Positions 25,925 to 35,539 are shown, counted from the first letter of the stretch. The stretch is DNA of 64,000 nt from Anaerococcus senegalensis JC48 (GCF_000321005.1 NZ_HE578907.1:303708-367707), one strand, 5' to 3'. Notes: generated by a model not told the origin, from the letters alone. Made by a program: numbers and translations.

Positions 25925-27824
25925 AATATTTATCAAAGAAATAAATTTGATCTCTTTTGGTAAATTTCAAAATAAAACTATAACTTTTGATAAAGGCTTT
26001 AATTTAATTTATGGAAATAATGAAAGTGGCAAATCTACAATTTCTGATTTCATAGAAGGTATGTTTTATGGTTTTGATACAGGAAATAACAAAAAGAACT
26101 TCTCCTACAAAAAAGAAAAATACAAGCCAATTGGCTCATATAAATATGCTGGTAATATGATTTTGTTTTTTGATGGAAAAAAATATAGGATTGAAAGAGA
26201 TTTTGAAGATGGGTCTTATAGTATTTTTGACTTGTTATTAAATAAGAAAATACCTAGTAAAAAATCTAATTTAAATTATCCAGGGGAGTATTTCTTAGAT
26301 TTAAACTATTCTTTATATAAAAATATTGTCAGCAACTATCAAATGCAAGGATTCGATAAAGATTCAAATAAAAATTTAATTAACTTTTTAAAAGATCCTT
26401 CTTCTGATCTTGTATTTTCTCAGTTAAAGTCTATTGAAAATATCGAGAATAGATTAAGTAAAATAGGAAGTATTCGAGCTTATACTAAGCCATTTGCTAA
26501 AAATAAGAAAGAATTAGATGAAAAATTAAATGAGCTTGAGAGGATCAAAAATATTAGAAATACCTATGATCATGACATCAAAAGATTGCAAAATCAAAGG
26601 GAAGAAATAAAAAAAATAGAGAAAAACTTGTCTAATCTTAAAACTGATAGAGATAATTACAGAAATTATAAAGCAAATTCAAATTTTATTGAGTATAAAT
26701 CTAGGAAAGATTCTTTAAAATTATTAGATTCCAAGCTTGAAAAATATAAGAATTTTGATAAAATTGATAAATTATATTTTGAAAGAGTTGATAAATTGCT
26801 AGAAGATAAGAGCAAAATTTATAAAAATTCTAAAGAAAAATTTAATTATTTTTTATTCTTAATCCCTATTTCTTTATTGTTAATTTCAATTTTTAGTAAA
26901 AAATATTGGATTTTAATTTTATTGATTTCTATATTTTTATCTTTTTATATTTATAATAGAACAAAATATGTTAATAAAAAAGAAAAGCTAAGTGATTTAA
27001 ATATTAAAATTAACAATGAATTTTCTAAAATTTTTGTAAATTCGAAATCAGCTTATGAAAATGTAAAAAATGATTATAAAGAATATGAAAAGTTAATAAT
27101 TGAAAGAGAAAAAAATTTAGAAATATTAAAAATTCTTGAAAAGCAAGAAATAAGTGAAAATATTAGTGAATTTGATATTGAAGATCTTAATATTTCAAAA
27201 ATAGAATCTGATATAAGAAAATATGAAGCTTCATACCATAATTTAATAGAAAATAATTTAAAACTTGAAAAAAAATTAGCTAAAGTTGAAGATGAAATAT
27301 CAAAAGAAATTGACCTTGTTGATGATATCAATAAATTAAGAAATAATCAAAAACAGTTAGAAATTGAAATTATGGCTTGTAAAAAGGCTATTGAAATAAT
27401 AGAATCTAATAAGAATAAACTTGATAATAATAGAAAAAAAATATCTACTAATTTAAGTGAAATTATAAAACAGATTTCTAAGGGAAAGTATAAAAACATA
27501 GATTTAGATCAAGAGTTAAATCCTATTATTTACAAAGAAAATAATGAAATAATCAGTATGGATAAATTATCTGTAGGTTTTTTTGATCAGGTTAATTTTT
27601 CTTTAAGATTTTCAATATCTAAGGATTTATTAAATAATTCTTTTTTAATCTTTGATGATGCCTTCATAAATTATGATAACATTAGGCTTAGAATGGCCTT
27701 ATTATATCTGCTAGATTTATCAAATGAGTTTCAGATGATTTATTTTACATGTCATGATAGAGAAGAAAAAATATTGAAGGCTGAAGGTATAGAAATAAAA
27801 GTAAAGGATATAGATGAAATATGA
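25917..27824 (+). CDS. yhaN: YhaN-like (SbcC-related) ATPase with internal membrane segment
   Basis: SMC/Rad50-type ATPase of 635 residues. N-terminal Walker A YGNNESGKSTISDFIEG at about 32-48, then a long coiled coil. It is interrupted by two hydrophobic stretches (FLFLIPISLLLISIF and WILILLISIFLSFYIY, about 310-345). A second coil follows, then the C-terminal signature-like MDKLSVGFFDQVNFSLRFS and Walker B LIFDDAFINYD. The membrane pair in the middle is a feature of YhaN and not of SbcC, which is why I prefer YhaN. It is shorter than SbcC (about 1000). With YhaO it would form a membrane-tethered nuclease complex. Confidence 0.85.
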   Translation: MNKIFIKEINLISFGKFQNKTITFDKGFNLIYGNNESGKSTISDFIEGMFYGFDTGNNKKNFSYKKEKYKPIGSYKYAGNMILFFDGKKYRIERDFEDGSYSIFDLLLNKKIPSKKSNLNYPGEYFLDLNYSLYKNIVSNYQMQGFDKDSNKNLINFLKDPSSDLVFSQLKSIENIENRLSKIGSIRAYTKPFAKNKKELDEKLNELERIKNIRNTYDHDIKRLQNQREEIKKIEKNLSNLKTDRDNYRNYKANSNFIEYKSRKDSLKLLDSKLEKYKNFDKIDKLYFERVDKLLEDKSKIYKNSKEKFNYFLFLIPISLLLISIFSKKYWILILLISIFLSFYIYNRTKYVNKKEKLSDLNIKINNEFSKIFVNSKSAYENVKNDYKEYEKLIIEREKNLEILKILEKQEISENISEFDIEDLNISKIESDIRKYEASYHNLIENNLKLEKKLAKVEDEISKEIDLVDDINKLRNNQKQLEIEIMACKKAIEIIESNKNKLDNNRKKISTNLSEIIKQISKGKYKNIDLDQELNPIIYKENNEIISMDKLSVGFFDQVNFSLRFSISKDLLNNSFLIFDDAFINYDNIRLRMALLYLLDLSNEFQMIYFTCHDREEKILKAEGIEIKVKDIDEI

Positions 27825-28501
27825 TATATGCTATAGCGGATTTGCATCTTGATTATACTGAAGAAAAATCTATGGAAGTATTTGGAAGTGCTTGGAAAAA
27901 CTATCAAGATAAAATATTTAGAAATTGGAATAAAATTGTAGGAAAAAATGATACTGTTTTAATTCCTGGGGACATATCTTGGGCAATGAATATTGAAGAT
28001 GCTTATGTTGATTTAAAAAAAATTGATAAACTAAATGGAAAAAAAATAATGCTAAAAGGAAATCATGATTATTGGTGGCAATCATTAAAAAAATTAAATG
28101 ATTTGGAGCTAAATACTATAGAATTTTTACAAAATAATTCTTTTAATATAGAAGGTTATGATATTTGTGGAACAAGAGGATGGATTAGTAGGGATAATAG
28201 TGAATTTACTGATCATGATGAAAAAATCTTTAAAAGAGAGCTCCAAAGATTAAAAAATTCATTAGAATATAACAAGAAAAATAAGAAAAAAATTGTAATG
28301 CTTCATTATCCTCCAATCAATAGTGATAAAACATTAAATGAATTTTTTGGAATTTGCAAGGATTATCAAGTAGAATATGTAATGTATGGACATCTACATG
28401 GACCTGGACATAAGCAAATTTATGAGGGAATAGTAGATAATATAGATATAAAATGTGTAGCAGGAGATTATATTGATTTTATACCAGAAAGGATAAGTTA
28501 A
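27821..28501 (+). CDS. Metallophosphoesterase
   Basis: Calcineurin-like phosphoesterase of 226 residues. Motifs: YAIADLHLDY at 3-12, IPGDISWAM, LKGNHDYWW, VMLHYPP and YGHLHGPGHK. It differs from the YhaO-type partner by lacking the C-terminal capping region. Relatives are annotated only as 'phosphohydrolase'; the substrate is not known. It overlaps yhaN by 4 bases (ATGA) and shares a base with the next gene, which encodes a CYTH protein. That arrangement suggests it handles a phosphate compound made or bound by the CYTH partner (inference). Confidence 0.87.
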   Translation: MIYAIADLHLDYTEEKSMEVFGSAWKNYQDKIFRNWNKIVGKNDTVLIPGDISWAMNIEDAYVDLKKIDKLNGKKIMLKGNHDYWWQSLKKLNDLELNTIEFLQNNSFNIEGYDICGTRGWISRDNSEFTDHDEKIFKRELQRLKNSLEYNKKNKKKIVMLHYPPINSDKTLNEFFGICKDYQVEYVMYGHLHGPGHKQIYEGIVDNIDIKCVAGDYIDFIPERIS

Positions 28502-29034
28502 TGGACAGAGAATTAGAAATTAAGGTATTAAATATTGACATTTATCAAATGGAAGAAAAACTAAAAGAAAAAGGTGCAGAATTTCTTGGAGTAGAAATTC
28601 AAAAAAACCATACATTTGCACCTCAAAATTCTAAAGAATTTTCTAATGGTTATTTAAGAATAAGAGAAAAATCTTTGGATGGGAAAAAAGATGAAATTGA
28701 ATTAACTTTTAAAGAATCTGTAGATAATAAAGATAAGATCAGAGTTAATAACGAATACACTACAAGAATTGATTCAATTTCAAATATGGTAAAAATTTTA
28801 GAAGAAATAGGCTTGACAGAAAGATATGTAGGAGATAAAAAAAGAATATCCTATAAGTACAAAGAACAAAGATTTGACATAGATATTTGGTCTAAAGAAG
28901 TTTATCCTAATCCTTATATGGAAATTGAATTTACAAATGTAAACTTAATGGAAGAAATATTAGATGAATTTGAAATTGATAGAAAAAATGTTACAAGTGA
29001 ATCAATTAATGAATTGATAGAAAAGCGAAAATAA
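28501..29034 (+). CDS. CYTH domain protein (class IV adenylate cyclase / triphosphate tunnel family)
   Basis: 177-residue triphosphate tunnel protein. The N-terminal ELEIKV matches the ExExK signature, followed by the barrel strands GYLRIREKS, DEIELTFKE, NNEYTTRI, KRISYKY, FDIDIWS and YMEIEFTN with alternating charged residues that line the tunnel. Members hydrolyse tripolyphosphate or thiamine triphosphate, or make cAMP (CyaB); the sequence alone does not decide. It is the last gene of the phosphoesterase operon, ending 58 bases before pyrB. The pyrB promoter begins 4 bases after its stop. Confidence 0.85.
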   Translation: MDRELEIKVLNIDIYQMEEKLKEKGAEFLGVEIQKNHTFAPQNSKEFSNGYLRIREKSLDGKKDEIELTFKESVDNKDKIRVNNEYTTRIDSISNMVKILEEIGLTERYVGDKKRISYKYKEQRFDIDIWSKEVYPNPYMEIEFTNVNLMEEILDEFEIDRKNVTSESINELIEKRK

Positions 29035-29037
29035 ATC

Positions 29038-29066
29038 TTGACACAAAAAAACTCTTTTGTTATAAT
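29038..29066 (+). promoter_or_regulatory. Consensus promoter of the pyr operon
   Basis: TTGACA (29038-29043), exactly 17 bases, then TATAAT (29061-29066): a full sigma-A consensus. The predicted leader is about 20 bases, too short for a PyrR-type attenuator. TTGACAC at the -35 box and GTGTCAA at 29086-29092, just before the pyrB ATG, form an inverted repeat that could be an operator. Confidence 0.9.
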
Positions 29067-29092
29067 AGAAAAAACAAAAAAAGGAGTGTCAA

Positions 29093-30022
29093 ATGCTAAA
29101 GATTAAAAATTTGTTAAGTGCAGAAGATTTATATAAAGATGATTTACTTGAAATAATTGATTTAGCAGAAGACATAATGAAGAGTCCTCAACAATTTTCC
29201 AATTTTTGTAATGGAAAGTTATTAGGGACTCTTTTTTTTGAGCCTTCTACTAGAACAAGACTTTCTTTTGAATCAGCTATGCTAAGACTTGGAGGCAGCA
29301 TTGAAGGTTTTTCAAATCCAAAAGCGTCAAGCCAATCTAAAGGAGAAAGCCTACAAGATACAATAAAAACAGTTAGCCAATACGTAGATGTAATTGCTAT
29401 GCGCCATCCACAAGAAGGAGCGGCAAAATTATCATCAGAAACTGCTGATTGTCCAATAATAAATGCGGGAGATGGTGGTCACCAACATCCAACTCAAACT
29501 CTTACAGATATTCTTACAATTTCAACTTATAAAAAAAGACTTGAAGGATTAAAAATTGGTATTTGTGGAGACTTAAAATATGGAAGAACAGTTCATTCTT
29601 TACTAAAAGTAATGACCTTATTTGATAATAATGAGTATGTTTTAATATCTCCAGATGAATTAAAACTTCCAAATTATATTAAAAAAGGTGTATTTGAAAA
29701 AAATAATATTGACTACATAGAAAAAAGAAGTCTAGATAATTCTATTGATGATCTTGATATTTTATACATGACAAGAATTCAAAAAGAAAGATTTTTCTCA
29801 GACAATCAATATACAAGATTGAAAGATTCTTATGTTCTAAATAAAGATAAATTAGCAAATGCTAAAAAAGATCTTGCAATCTTACATCCATTACCAAGAG
29901 TAAATGAAATTGATAAAGATGTAGATGATGATCCTAGAGCTTTATATTTTAAGCAAGTTAAATGTGGAATGTATGCTAGGATGGCACTAATTATAAAATT
30001 ATTGGAGGCAAATAATGCTTGA
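29093..30022 (+). CDS. pyrB: Aspartate carbamoyltransferase catalytic subunit
   Basis: First committed step of pyrimidine synthesis: carbamoyl phosphate plus aspartate to carbamoyl-aspartate. 309 residues. The carbamoyl-phosphate loop is [22 protein letters not shown] and the lysine-containing [11 protein letters not shown] loop is present. HPQEG and [11 protein letters not shown] contribute to the active site, and [12 protein letters not shown] is near the end. It is the first gene of the operon, with GGAGTG before ATG. It overlaps pyrI by 8 bases, consistent with a PyrBI holoenzyme of the allosteric (E. coli) kind. Confidence 0.97.
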   Translation: MLKIKNLLSAEDLYKDDLLEIIDLAEDIMKSPQQFSNFCNGKLLGTLFFEPSTRTRLSFESAMLRLGGSIEGFSNPKASSQSKGESLQDTIKTVSQYVDVIAMRHPQEGAAKLSSETADCPIINAGDGGHQHPTQTLTDILTISTYKKRLEGLKIGICGDLKYGRTVHSLLKVMTLFDNNEYVLISPDELKLPNYIKKGVFEKNNIDYIEKRSLDNSIDDLDILYMTRIQKERFFSDNQYTRLKDSYVLNKDKLANAKKDLAILHPLPRVNEIDKDVDDDPRALYFKQVKCGMYARMALIIKLLEANNA

Positions 30023-30443
30023 GATTACTTCATTAAATAGAGGAATTGTAATAGATCATATAAAACCAGGATTAGGAATCAAAATTTTTAATCTTTTACA
30101 TTTGGATGAACTTGAAGATGAAGTTGCGTTAATATTAAATGCAAATTCAACTTCTCAAGGAAAAAAGGACATTGTAAAAATTGCAAATAATTTAGATATC
30201 AATCTAGATGCTGTATCAATTATAGATTCAAGCGCAATAGTAAACTTTATTGAAGATGAGAAAGTTATTGAAAAAAAGAGTTTAGAATTACCAGAAATTA
30301 GTGAAGGGATTTTAAAATGTCAAAATCCTTCTTGTGTAACAACTAATGAAAGAAATATAAAGAGTAAATTTATCTTGATTGATAGAAAAGAAAAAATGTA
30401 CAAATGTGCATATTGTGATCATATATATGATGTGGAGGAATAA
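30015..30443 (+). CDS. pyrI: Aspartate carbamoyltransferase regulatory subunit
   Basis: Binds CTP/ATP and tunes PyrB; 142 residues. The N-terminal allosteric domain (about 1-95) has the [16 protein letters not shown] opening. The C-terminal zinc domain has CQNPSC and, 24 residues on, CAYC, a four-cysteine zinc site that contacts PyrB. The gene overlaps pyrB by 8 bases and its last base is shared with the pyrC start. Its presence means feedback control is at the enzyme level, which fits the lack of a leader attenuator. Confidence 0.96.
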   Translation: MLEITSLNRGIVIDHIKPGLGIKIFNLLHLDELEDEVALILNANSTSQGKKDIVKIANNLDINLDAVSIIDSSAIVNFIEDEKVIEKKSLELPEISEGILKCQNPSCVTTNERNIKSKFILIDRKEKMYKCAYCDHIYDVEE

Positions 30444-31639
30444 TGAAACAAATTTTTACAAACCTTGTTGGTATTGATGATATAAAAATATCAAGGAGAG
30501 ACATTTTTGTAGAAAACGGGTTCATTACAAAAAAATTTAAATTAGATGAAGAAACTGAGATTATAGACTGTAATGGTCTAATCTTGGTTCCTTCCTTTGT
30601 GGATATGCACACACATTTTAGAGATCCAGGTTTTACTTACAAAGAAGATTTAAAAACAGGATCAATGTCCGCTCTTAAAGGTGGATATACTACAGTAAAT
30701 TTAATGCCAAATACGAATCCTATTGTTTCAAGCAAAAAGGTATATGAAGATATTATAAAAAGAGCAGAAGATTTAGATTTAATTGATATTAAACAAGTCT
30801 TCTCAATTACAAAAGATTTCAAAAGTAATGATTTATCCCATTTAAAGGACTTGCCAAAAGGCCTTTTATTTTTGTCAAATGATGGCAAGGGAGTTGATGA
30901 TGATTTTTCCATGTACCAAGCTATTAAAATTGCTAAAGAAAATAAGCTTAAATTTACACTGCATGAGGAATGTAAGGAAATATCAAAATATGATTATGAA
31001 ATAGCTGAAGATTTAATGACATTAAGAGATTGTTATCTATCATATAAAATGGATGTTCCAATTCATTTTTCTCACGTATCTACAAAAGGATCAATTGAAG
31101 CAATAAAGCATTTTAAAGATTTAGGAGCAAAAATTACTTGCGAGGTTACTCCTCATCATATTTATTTTTCTAAAAGGAATGATTTAAAAGTAAATCCACC
31201 AATTAGGAAAGAAAAAGATAGATTAGCACTAATAGAAATGATAAAAAAAGGTTATATAGATTGTATATCAACAGACCATGCACCTCATACAAAAAATGAA
31301 AAGAATGAAGGAAAACCAGGCTTTATTGGACTTGAAACAGCTTTTTCTACATCTTATATGACTTTAGTTAAAAGTGGAATAATTTCATTGAATGATTTAG
31401 TTAGAATAATGAGTACAAATCCATCAAAATTATTAGAAATTAAAAAGGGAAAAATAGAAGAAGGATATTTAGCTGATTTTACATTAATAGATTTAGATAA
31501 AACTTATATATACAAAGAAGAAGATATTTTATCTAAGTCAAAAAATTCACTATTTATAGATGAGAAATTAGATGGCGAAATTGTTAGAGTTTATAAGAAA
31601 GGAATTTTAAAATATGACACTAATAGAAAGACTTTATAA
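30443..31639 (+). CDS. pyrC: Dihydroorotase
   Basis: Zinc amidohydrolase that closes carbamoyl-aspartate to dihydroorotate; 398 residues. Metal-binding [17 protein letters not shown], then the substrate contact in NLMPNTNP. The histidines [14 protein letters not shown] and [10 protein letters not shown] follow, with the catalytic aspartate in [24 protein letters not shown] and the C-terminal [13 protein letters not shown] are typical of class I dihydroorotases. No obvious carboxylated-lysine doubt arises, since class I enzymes may use Asp. It overlaps pyrF by 26 bases. Confidence 0.95.
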   Translation: MKQIFTNLVGIDDIKISRRDIFVENGFITKKFKLDEETEIIDCNGLILVPSFVDMHTHFRDPGFTYKEDLKTGSMSALKGGYTTVNLMPNTNPIVSSKKVYEDIIKRAEDLDLIDIKQVFSITKDFKSNDLSHLKDLPKGLLFLSNDGKGVDDDFSMYQAIKIAKENKLKFTLHEECKEISKYDYEIAEDLMTLRDCYLSYKMDVPIHFSHVSTKGSIEAIKHFKDLGAKITCEVTPHHIYFSKRNDLKVNPPIRKEKDRLALIEMIKKGYIDCISTDHAPHTKNEKNEGKPGFIGLETAFSTSYMTLVKSGIISLNDLVRIMSTNPSKLLEIKKGKIEEGYLADFTLIDLDKTYIYKEEDILSKSKNSLFIDEKLDGEIVRVYKKGILKYDTNRKTL

Positions 31640-32480
31640 GAAAATTGAAGAAAATGGCTTTGTTTGTGTAGGACTAGATACATCTGTCGATTATATTCCA
31701 GAAAAAATGAAAGAAAATAAAAGTATTTGTGATCAAATATTTGATTTTAATAAGGAAATAATTGATAACACCAAAGACGTTTGTGCAATATATAAAGTTC
31801 AAATAGCCTATTATGAATCATATGGGATAGAAGGTATGAAAGCTTATAAAAAAACTCTATCATATTTAAGAGAAAATAATTTATTATCAATAGCGGATGT
31901 AAAAAGATCAGATATTGCACAAAGTGCAAGTCAATATGCAAAGGCACATTTTTCTGGAGATTTTGAAGCTGATTTTATGACTCTAAATCCATATATGGGA
32001 ATGGATTCAATATCCCCATATTTAGAATTTATTAAAAATAATGACAAGGGAATATTTGTTTTATTAAGAACATCAAACCCGGGAGCAAATGATTTCGAAT
32101 GTTTAAAATTAGAAGATAGTAGTGAATTATTTTATACAATTGGGGATAAATTGAAAGAAATTAATGATAAATTAATAGATGAATCAGGATATGGTCCAAT
32201 CGGACTTGTTGTTGGTGCAACTCACAAAGATGAAGTTGAAAAGATTAGAAACAGATATAAAAATATGTTTTTTCTAATACCTGGTTTCGGTGCTCAAAAA
32301 GCTGATTCTTTAAATGTATATAATTTATTAAATTCTCTAAATGGAGGAGTAGTAAATTCATCTAGGGCAATACTTAAAAATTATCAAAACTTTGAAGATG
32401 GAGAAGAAAAGGTTGGTTTTTATGCCAGAGAAAAATGTATAGAAACCAGAAAGGAAATTCAAGATAATGGAATCTTATAG
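31614..32480 (+). CDS. pyrF: Orotidine-5'-phosphate decarboxylase (long form)
   Basis: Makes UMP from OMP; 288 residues, the longer subfamily 2 type (the short form has about 240). [12 protein letters not shown] at the start, the catalytic charge network in [32 protein letters not shown], then [13 protein letters not shown] and [12 protein letters not shown]. The start ATG at 31614 lies inside the pyrC end, and the gene overlaps pyrK by 14 bases. The overlap on both sides points to tightly coupled translation. Confidence 0.95.
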   Translation: MTLIERLYKKIEENGFVCVGLDTSVDYIPEKMKENKSICDQIFDFNKEIIDNTKDVCAIYKVQIAYYESYGIEGMKAYKKTLSYLRENNLLSIADVKRSDIAQSASQYAKAHFSGDFEADFMTLNPYMGMDSISPYLEFIKNNDKGIFVLLRTSNPGANDFECLKLEDSSELFYTIGDKLKEINDKLIDESGYGPIGLVVGATHKDEVEKIRNRYKNMFFLIPGFGAQKADSLNVYNLLNSLNGGVVNSSRAILKNYQNFEDGEEKVGFYAREKCIETRKEIQDNGIL

Positions 32481-33183
32481 AGAAGCTTCTGTAATATTTA
32501 ATAAAAAAATAAAACAAGATATTTTCTATTGTAAGGTAAAAACAAAATTAAATGCAAAACCTGGTCAATTTTTCATGTTAAGATGTGATAGCTTTAGAAA
32601 CTCACCACTTCTTTCTAGACCATTTGGAGTATGTGATCAAGATGAAGAAACTTTGACTTTCTTATATCAAGTAAAGGGAGTTGGCACAAAAATTCTAAGT
32701 GATTTAAAAGAGGGATCTAAAGTAAAATTACTTGGACCTTTAGGCAAGGGATTTGAAATAAAAAAAGGGAAAAAAGCTGCAATAGTTGCAGGTGGAATTG
32801 GAATAGCTCCACTTCTATATTTAGCAAAATCTCTTGATAAAAAAGCAGATTTTTATGCAGGATTTAGTGATGAGGAATATTTTACAGATTATTTTAAAGA
32901 TTGTGTGGGAAAAACTACAGTAACTATTGATAAGAAGGACAAAATTTTTATAACTGATAAAATAGACACCGAAAAATATGATATTATTTATGCTTGTGGA
33001 CCAAATCCAATGTTAAAAACTTTATCAAATAAAAATAATAATACAGAAATTCAAATTTCAATGGAAGCGCACATGGCTTGTGGTATAGGAGCATGTCTTG
33101 GATGTACTGTAGAAAATTCTAAAGGTGATTTTATTAGAGTATGTAAAGACGGTCCTGTATTTGATTCAAAGGAGATTTTCTAA
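32467..33183 (+). CDS. pyrK: Dihydroorotate dehydrogenase electron-transfer subunit
   Basis: FAD and 2Fe-2S partner of class 1B PyrD that passes electrons to NAD+; 238 residues. The FAD-binding [10 protein letters not shown] and the pyridine-nucleotide site [15 protein letters not shown] come first. [10 protein letters not shown] and the ferredoxin-like cysteines in [16 protein letters not shown], followed by RVCKDGPVF, close the protein (four Cys). It is immediately before pyrD, sharing the junction base. It implies an NAD-linked, anaerobic mode of dihydroorotate oxidation. Confidence 0.95.
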   Translation: MESYREASVIFNKKIKQDIFYCKVKTKLNAKPGQFFMLRCDSFRNSPLLSRPFGVCDQDEETLTFLYQVKGVGTKILSDLKEGSKVKLLGPLGKGFEIKKGKKAAIVAGGIGIAPLLYLAKSLDKKADFYAGFSDEEYFTDYFKDCVGKTTVTIDKKDKIFITDKIDTEKYDIIYACGPNPMLKTLSNKNNNTEIQISMEAHMACGIGACLGCTVENSKGDFIRVCKDGPVFDSKEIF

Positions 33184-34082
33184 TGAGTTTAAAAGTTAAT
33201 ATTTGTGGAATCGAATTTAATAATCCAATAATAGCTGCAAGTGGAACTTTTGGTTTTGGTAAGGAATTTGATGATTATATAGATTTAGACAAACTTGGTG
33301 GAATATCTTCAAAAGGTCTAACCCTACATAAGAATTTGGGAAATAAGGGGGTTAGAATTTATGAAACGGCTGCAGGAATTATGAATTCAATCGGTTTACA
33401 AAACCCTGGTATAGAATATTTTATAAAAGAAGAATTTCCATTTTTAGAAAATAAAAAAGCAGTTACAATAGCAAATCTTGGTGGCCATAGTGTTGAAGAC
33501 TATGTTAAAGGAAGTGAACTTTTAGATAAAACTAGTGTTCCAATAATTGAACTTAACATATCTTGCCCTAATGTGAAAGAAGGCGGAATGGCTTTTGGAA
33601 CAGATCCTAAAAAAGCATGTGAAGTAATAGAAAAAGTAAGGAAAACAACAAAGAAAGTATTAATGGTTAAACTTTCTCCAAATGTTGGTGACATTAAAGA
33701 ATTTGTTAAAATTTCAGAAAATTCTGGAGCTGATTGTATTTCTTTGGTAAATACCTTTAATGCGATGGCAATTGATGTAGATAATAAAAAAGCAGTTTTT
33801 GAAAATAAAACAGCAGGTCTTTCAGGTCCATGTATAAAACCAATTGCATTAAGAATGGTGTATGAAGCAAGTAATACTACAAACTTGCCAATTATAGGTA
33901 TGGGTGGAATTTCAAATTACAAAGATTGTTTAGAGTTTATTATGGCTGGAGCAAGTGCTGTTCAAGTAGGAACTAGTAATTTTGTAGATTTTAATACAAT
34001 GACAAATATAATTGATGATTTAGAAAATTACATGAAAAAAGAAAAATTAAATTCATTAGAAGAAATAAGAAATATTATTTAG
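33183..34082 (+). CDS. pyrD: Dihydroorotate dehydrogenase, class 1B catalytic subunit
   Basis: FMN enzyme converting dihydroorotate to orotate; 299 residues, TIM barrel. NPIIAASGTFGFGKEF and GGISSKGLT come first, with the catalytic cysteine in ELNISCPNVKEGG. KLSPNVGDI and LVNTFNAMAID lie in the barrel. The FMN phosphate site is IIGMGGISNYKDCLEFIMAGASAVQVGT (in parts). The catalytic Cys (rather than Ser) and the PyrK neighbour mark class 1B. It starts with ATG after AAGGAGAT and is followed 11 bases on by pyrE. Confidence 0.96.
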   Translation: MSLKVNICGIEFNNPIIAASGTFGFGKEFDDYIDLDKLGGISSKGLTLHKNLGNKGVRIYETAAGIMNSIGLQNPGIEYFIKEEFPFLENKKAVTIANLGGHSVEDYVKGSELLDKTSVPIIELNISCPNVKEGGMAFGTDPKKACEVIEKVRKTTKKVLMVKLSPNVGDIKEFVKISENSGADCISLVNTFNAMAIDVDNKKAVFENKTAGLSGPCIKPIALRMVYEASNTTNLPIIGMGGISNYKDCLEFIMAGASAVQVGTSNFVDFNTMTNIIDDLENYMKKEKLNSLEEIRNII

Positions 34083-34093
34083 GAGGATTAAAA

Positions 34094-34663
34094 ATGGATA
34101 GAACTATAGAATTATTAAAAAAATCAGATGCACTTTTGGATGGACATTTTTTATTATCAAGTGGTAAACATACTAGAAAATACATACAATGTGCAAAATT
34201 AATTGAAAATCCAACTTATTGCCAAGAAGTTGCACAAAAAATTGCACAAAAAGTAAAAGAATCTGGAATAAAAGTTGATTTATGTGTAGGTCCTGCTATG
34301 GGTGGAATAATTATAGCCTATGAAGTAGCAAGAGCCTTGGGTATAAATGCAATTTTTACAGAAAGAGTAGATAACAAAATGACATTAAGAAGAGGATTTG
34401 ATATAAAAGAAGGAACAAATGTAATAATTGTAGAAGATGTTATTACAACAGGAAAATCTTCATTTGAAACTGTAGATGTTGTTGAAAAATATGGGGCAAA
34501 AGTAAATGCTTTAACATCTATTGTAAATAGATCATCAGTAGATGAAATTAATGGTTTAAAATTAATATCAGCTACAAAATTAGAAATTGAGACTTTTGAT
34601 CCAGATAATCTTCCTGAGGATTTAAAAGATACACCTGCAGTAAAACCAGGCTCTAGAAAATAA
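34094..34663 (+). CDS. pyrE: Orotate phosphoribosyltransferase
   Basis: Joins orotate to PRPP to make OMP; 189 residues. LLSSGKHTRKYIQCAKL near the start, CVGPAMGGIIIAYEVARALG, ERVDNKMTLRRGF and the PRPP motif VIIVEDVITTGKSSFE. AGGAGG precedes the ATG. It completes the pyr set B-I-C-F-K-D-E; only carbamoyl phosphate synthase (carAB) is absent from this window. No terminator was recognised in the 79 bases before the next gene, which hold that gene's promoter. Confidence 0.96.
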   Translation: MDRTIELLKKSDALLDGHFLLSSGKHTRKYIQCAKLIENPTYCQEVAQKIAQKVKESGIKVDLCVGPAMGGIIIAYEVARALGINAIFTERVDNKMTLRRGFDIKEGTNVIIVEDVITTGKSSFETVDVVEKYGAKVNALTSIVNRSSVDEINGLKLISATKLEIETFDPDNLPEDLKDTPAVKPGSRK

Positions 34664-34666
34664 TAT

Positions 34667-34695
34667 TTGCAAACAAGTATAAGGAATGATATAAT
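34667..34695 (+). promoter_or_regulatory. Promoter of the glucosaminidase gene
   Basis: TTGCAA (34667-34672), a 17-base spacer and TATAAT (34690-34695). It lies directly after pyrE. Confidence 0.75.
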
Positions 34696-34699
34696 TTTC

Positions 34700-34715
34700 G
34701 TAACAGTTTTGTTAC
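34700..34715. promoter_or_regulatory. Perfect palindrome at the transcription start, possible operator
   Basis: GTAACA-GTTT-TGTTAC: 6-base arms around 4 bases, placed 5 bases after the -10 box, that is over the expected transcription start. A repressor bound here would block the glucosaminidase promoter. The half-site TGTTAC would also fit a loose WalR half-site, but the expected tandem copy is missing. The binding protein is unknown. Confidence 0.5.
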
Positions 34716-34742
34716 TATTTACATATCAAAAAAGGAAGAAAA

Positions 34743-35447
34743 ATGATAAGAAATAATAAGTTTAAAATATCATTCTTATCTCTTTTGGCGATTGTCCTTG
34801 TACTTGTTTTATCTACAGGTTTTGAAGGATCATCTTTTGCTGCCAAAAATTTAGAAAAAAGAGATAATTTGATTGGTGGAGTAAACGAAATTAGCAATGA
34901 AACTTTAAGTTTGAGGAAATCTAGATTGGAAAGATTTGATAAATTAGAAAAAGATTTAGAAGAATTTAAAAATAATGATTCAGATAAGATTAGTAATAAT
35001 TCTATGTTATACATAACAAATAAGACTAATTTGACATCTGATGAACTTGAAAATGGTCTTAAAAATACTAATTTAAAAGGACTCGGTAAAGATTTTAAAA
35101 AGGCTGAGGAAGAGTATCAAGTTAATGCTATCTTGCTTATGGCAATGGCAAAACATGAAACTGGAAATGGTCATTCATATCTTGCTAAAGAAAAAAATAA
35201 TCTTTTTGGATTTAATGCAATTGATCAAGATCCAATAAATGCAGCAAGTAAATTTAAAGACAAAGGTGAATCAATACTTCACGTTGCTAAATTTTTAAAA
35301 GAAAATTATTTAAGTGAAGATGGAAAATATTATAATGGAATTTCTACAAAAGCAATAGGAAAGCTTTATGCTAGTGATCCTGAGTGGTCCGATAAAGTTG
35401 ACTATATGATGATGGAAGTTTCTAAAAATATTATCGCAGAAAAATAG
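34743..35447 (+). CDS. Secreted glucosaminidase (GH73-like)
   Basis: Peptidoglycan hydrolase of 234 residues. It has an N-terminal signal or anchor (basic MIRNNKFK, hydrophobic to about residue 33, then an Ala-Lys site near SSFAAKN). A coiled linker of about 60 residues follows, then a glucosaminidase domain from about 115. LMAMAKHETGNGHSYLA contains the likely catalytic Glu139, NNLFGFNAID is the usual next motif, and a YASDPEWSDKV stretch near the end is typical of the family. It would cut glycan strands outside the cell. It stands alone with its own promoter, palindrome and terminator, next to murT-gatD. Confidence 0.85.
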   Translation: MIRNNKFKISFLSLLAIVLVLVLSTGFEGSSFAAKNLEKRDNLIGGVNEISNETLSLRKSRLERFDKLEKDLEEFKNNDSDKISNNSMLYITNKTNLTSDELENGLKNTNLKGLGKDFKKAEEEYQVNAILLMAMAKHETGNGHSYLAKEKNNLFGFNAIDQDPINAASKFKDKGESILHVAKFLKENYLSEDGKYYNGISTKAIGKLYASDPEWSDKVDYMMMEVSKNIIAEK

Positions 35448-35477
35448 ATTACAGCAAATAGTTGTAGTCTTTTTATT
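35446..35477 (+). terminator. Terminator after the glucosaminidase gene
   Basis: AGATTACA (35446-35453) pairs with TGTAGTCT (35463-35470), with one G-T pair, and is followed by a T-rich tract. Confidence 0.75.
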
Positions 35478-35509
35478 TTGGTTTTTTTCAAAATAATTTA
35501 AAAAGATAA

Positions 35510-35539
35510 TAGACTAAGCACTTGATTTTCTGTTATAAT
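35510..35539 (+). promoter_or_regulatory. murT promoter placed for a leaderless mRNA
   Basis: TAGACT (35510-35515), an 18-base spacer and TATAAT (35534-35539) with the extended element TGT before it. The next purine at the right distance is the A of the murT ATG (35546), seven bases past the -10 box. Confidence 0.75.

Noticed and set aside
34700-34740. WalR box for the glucosaminidase gene
   Set aside because: One half-site fits, but the required tandem copy at 5-base spacing is not present.
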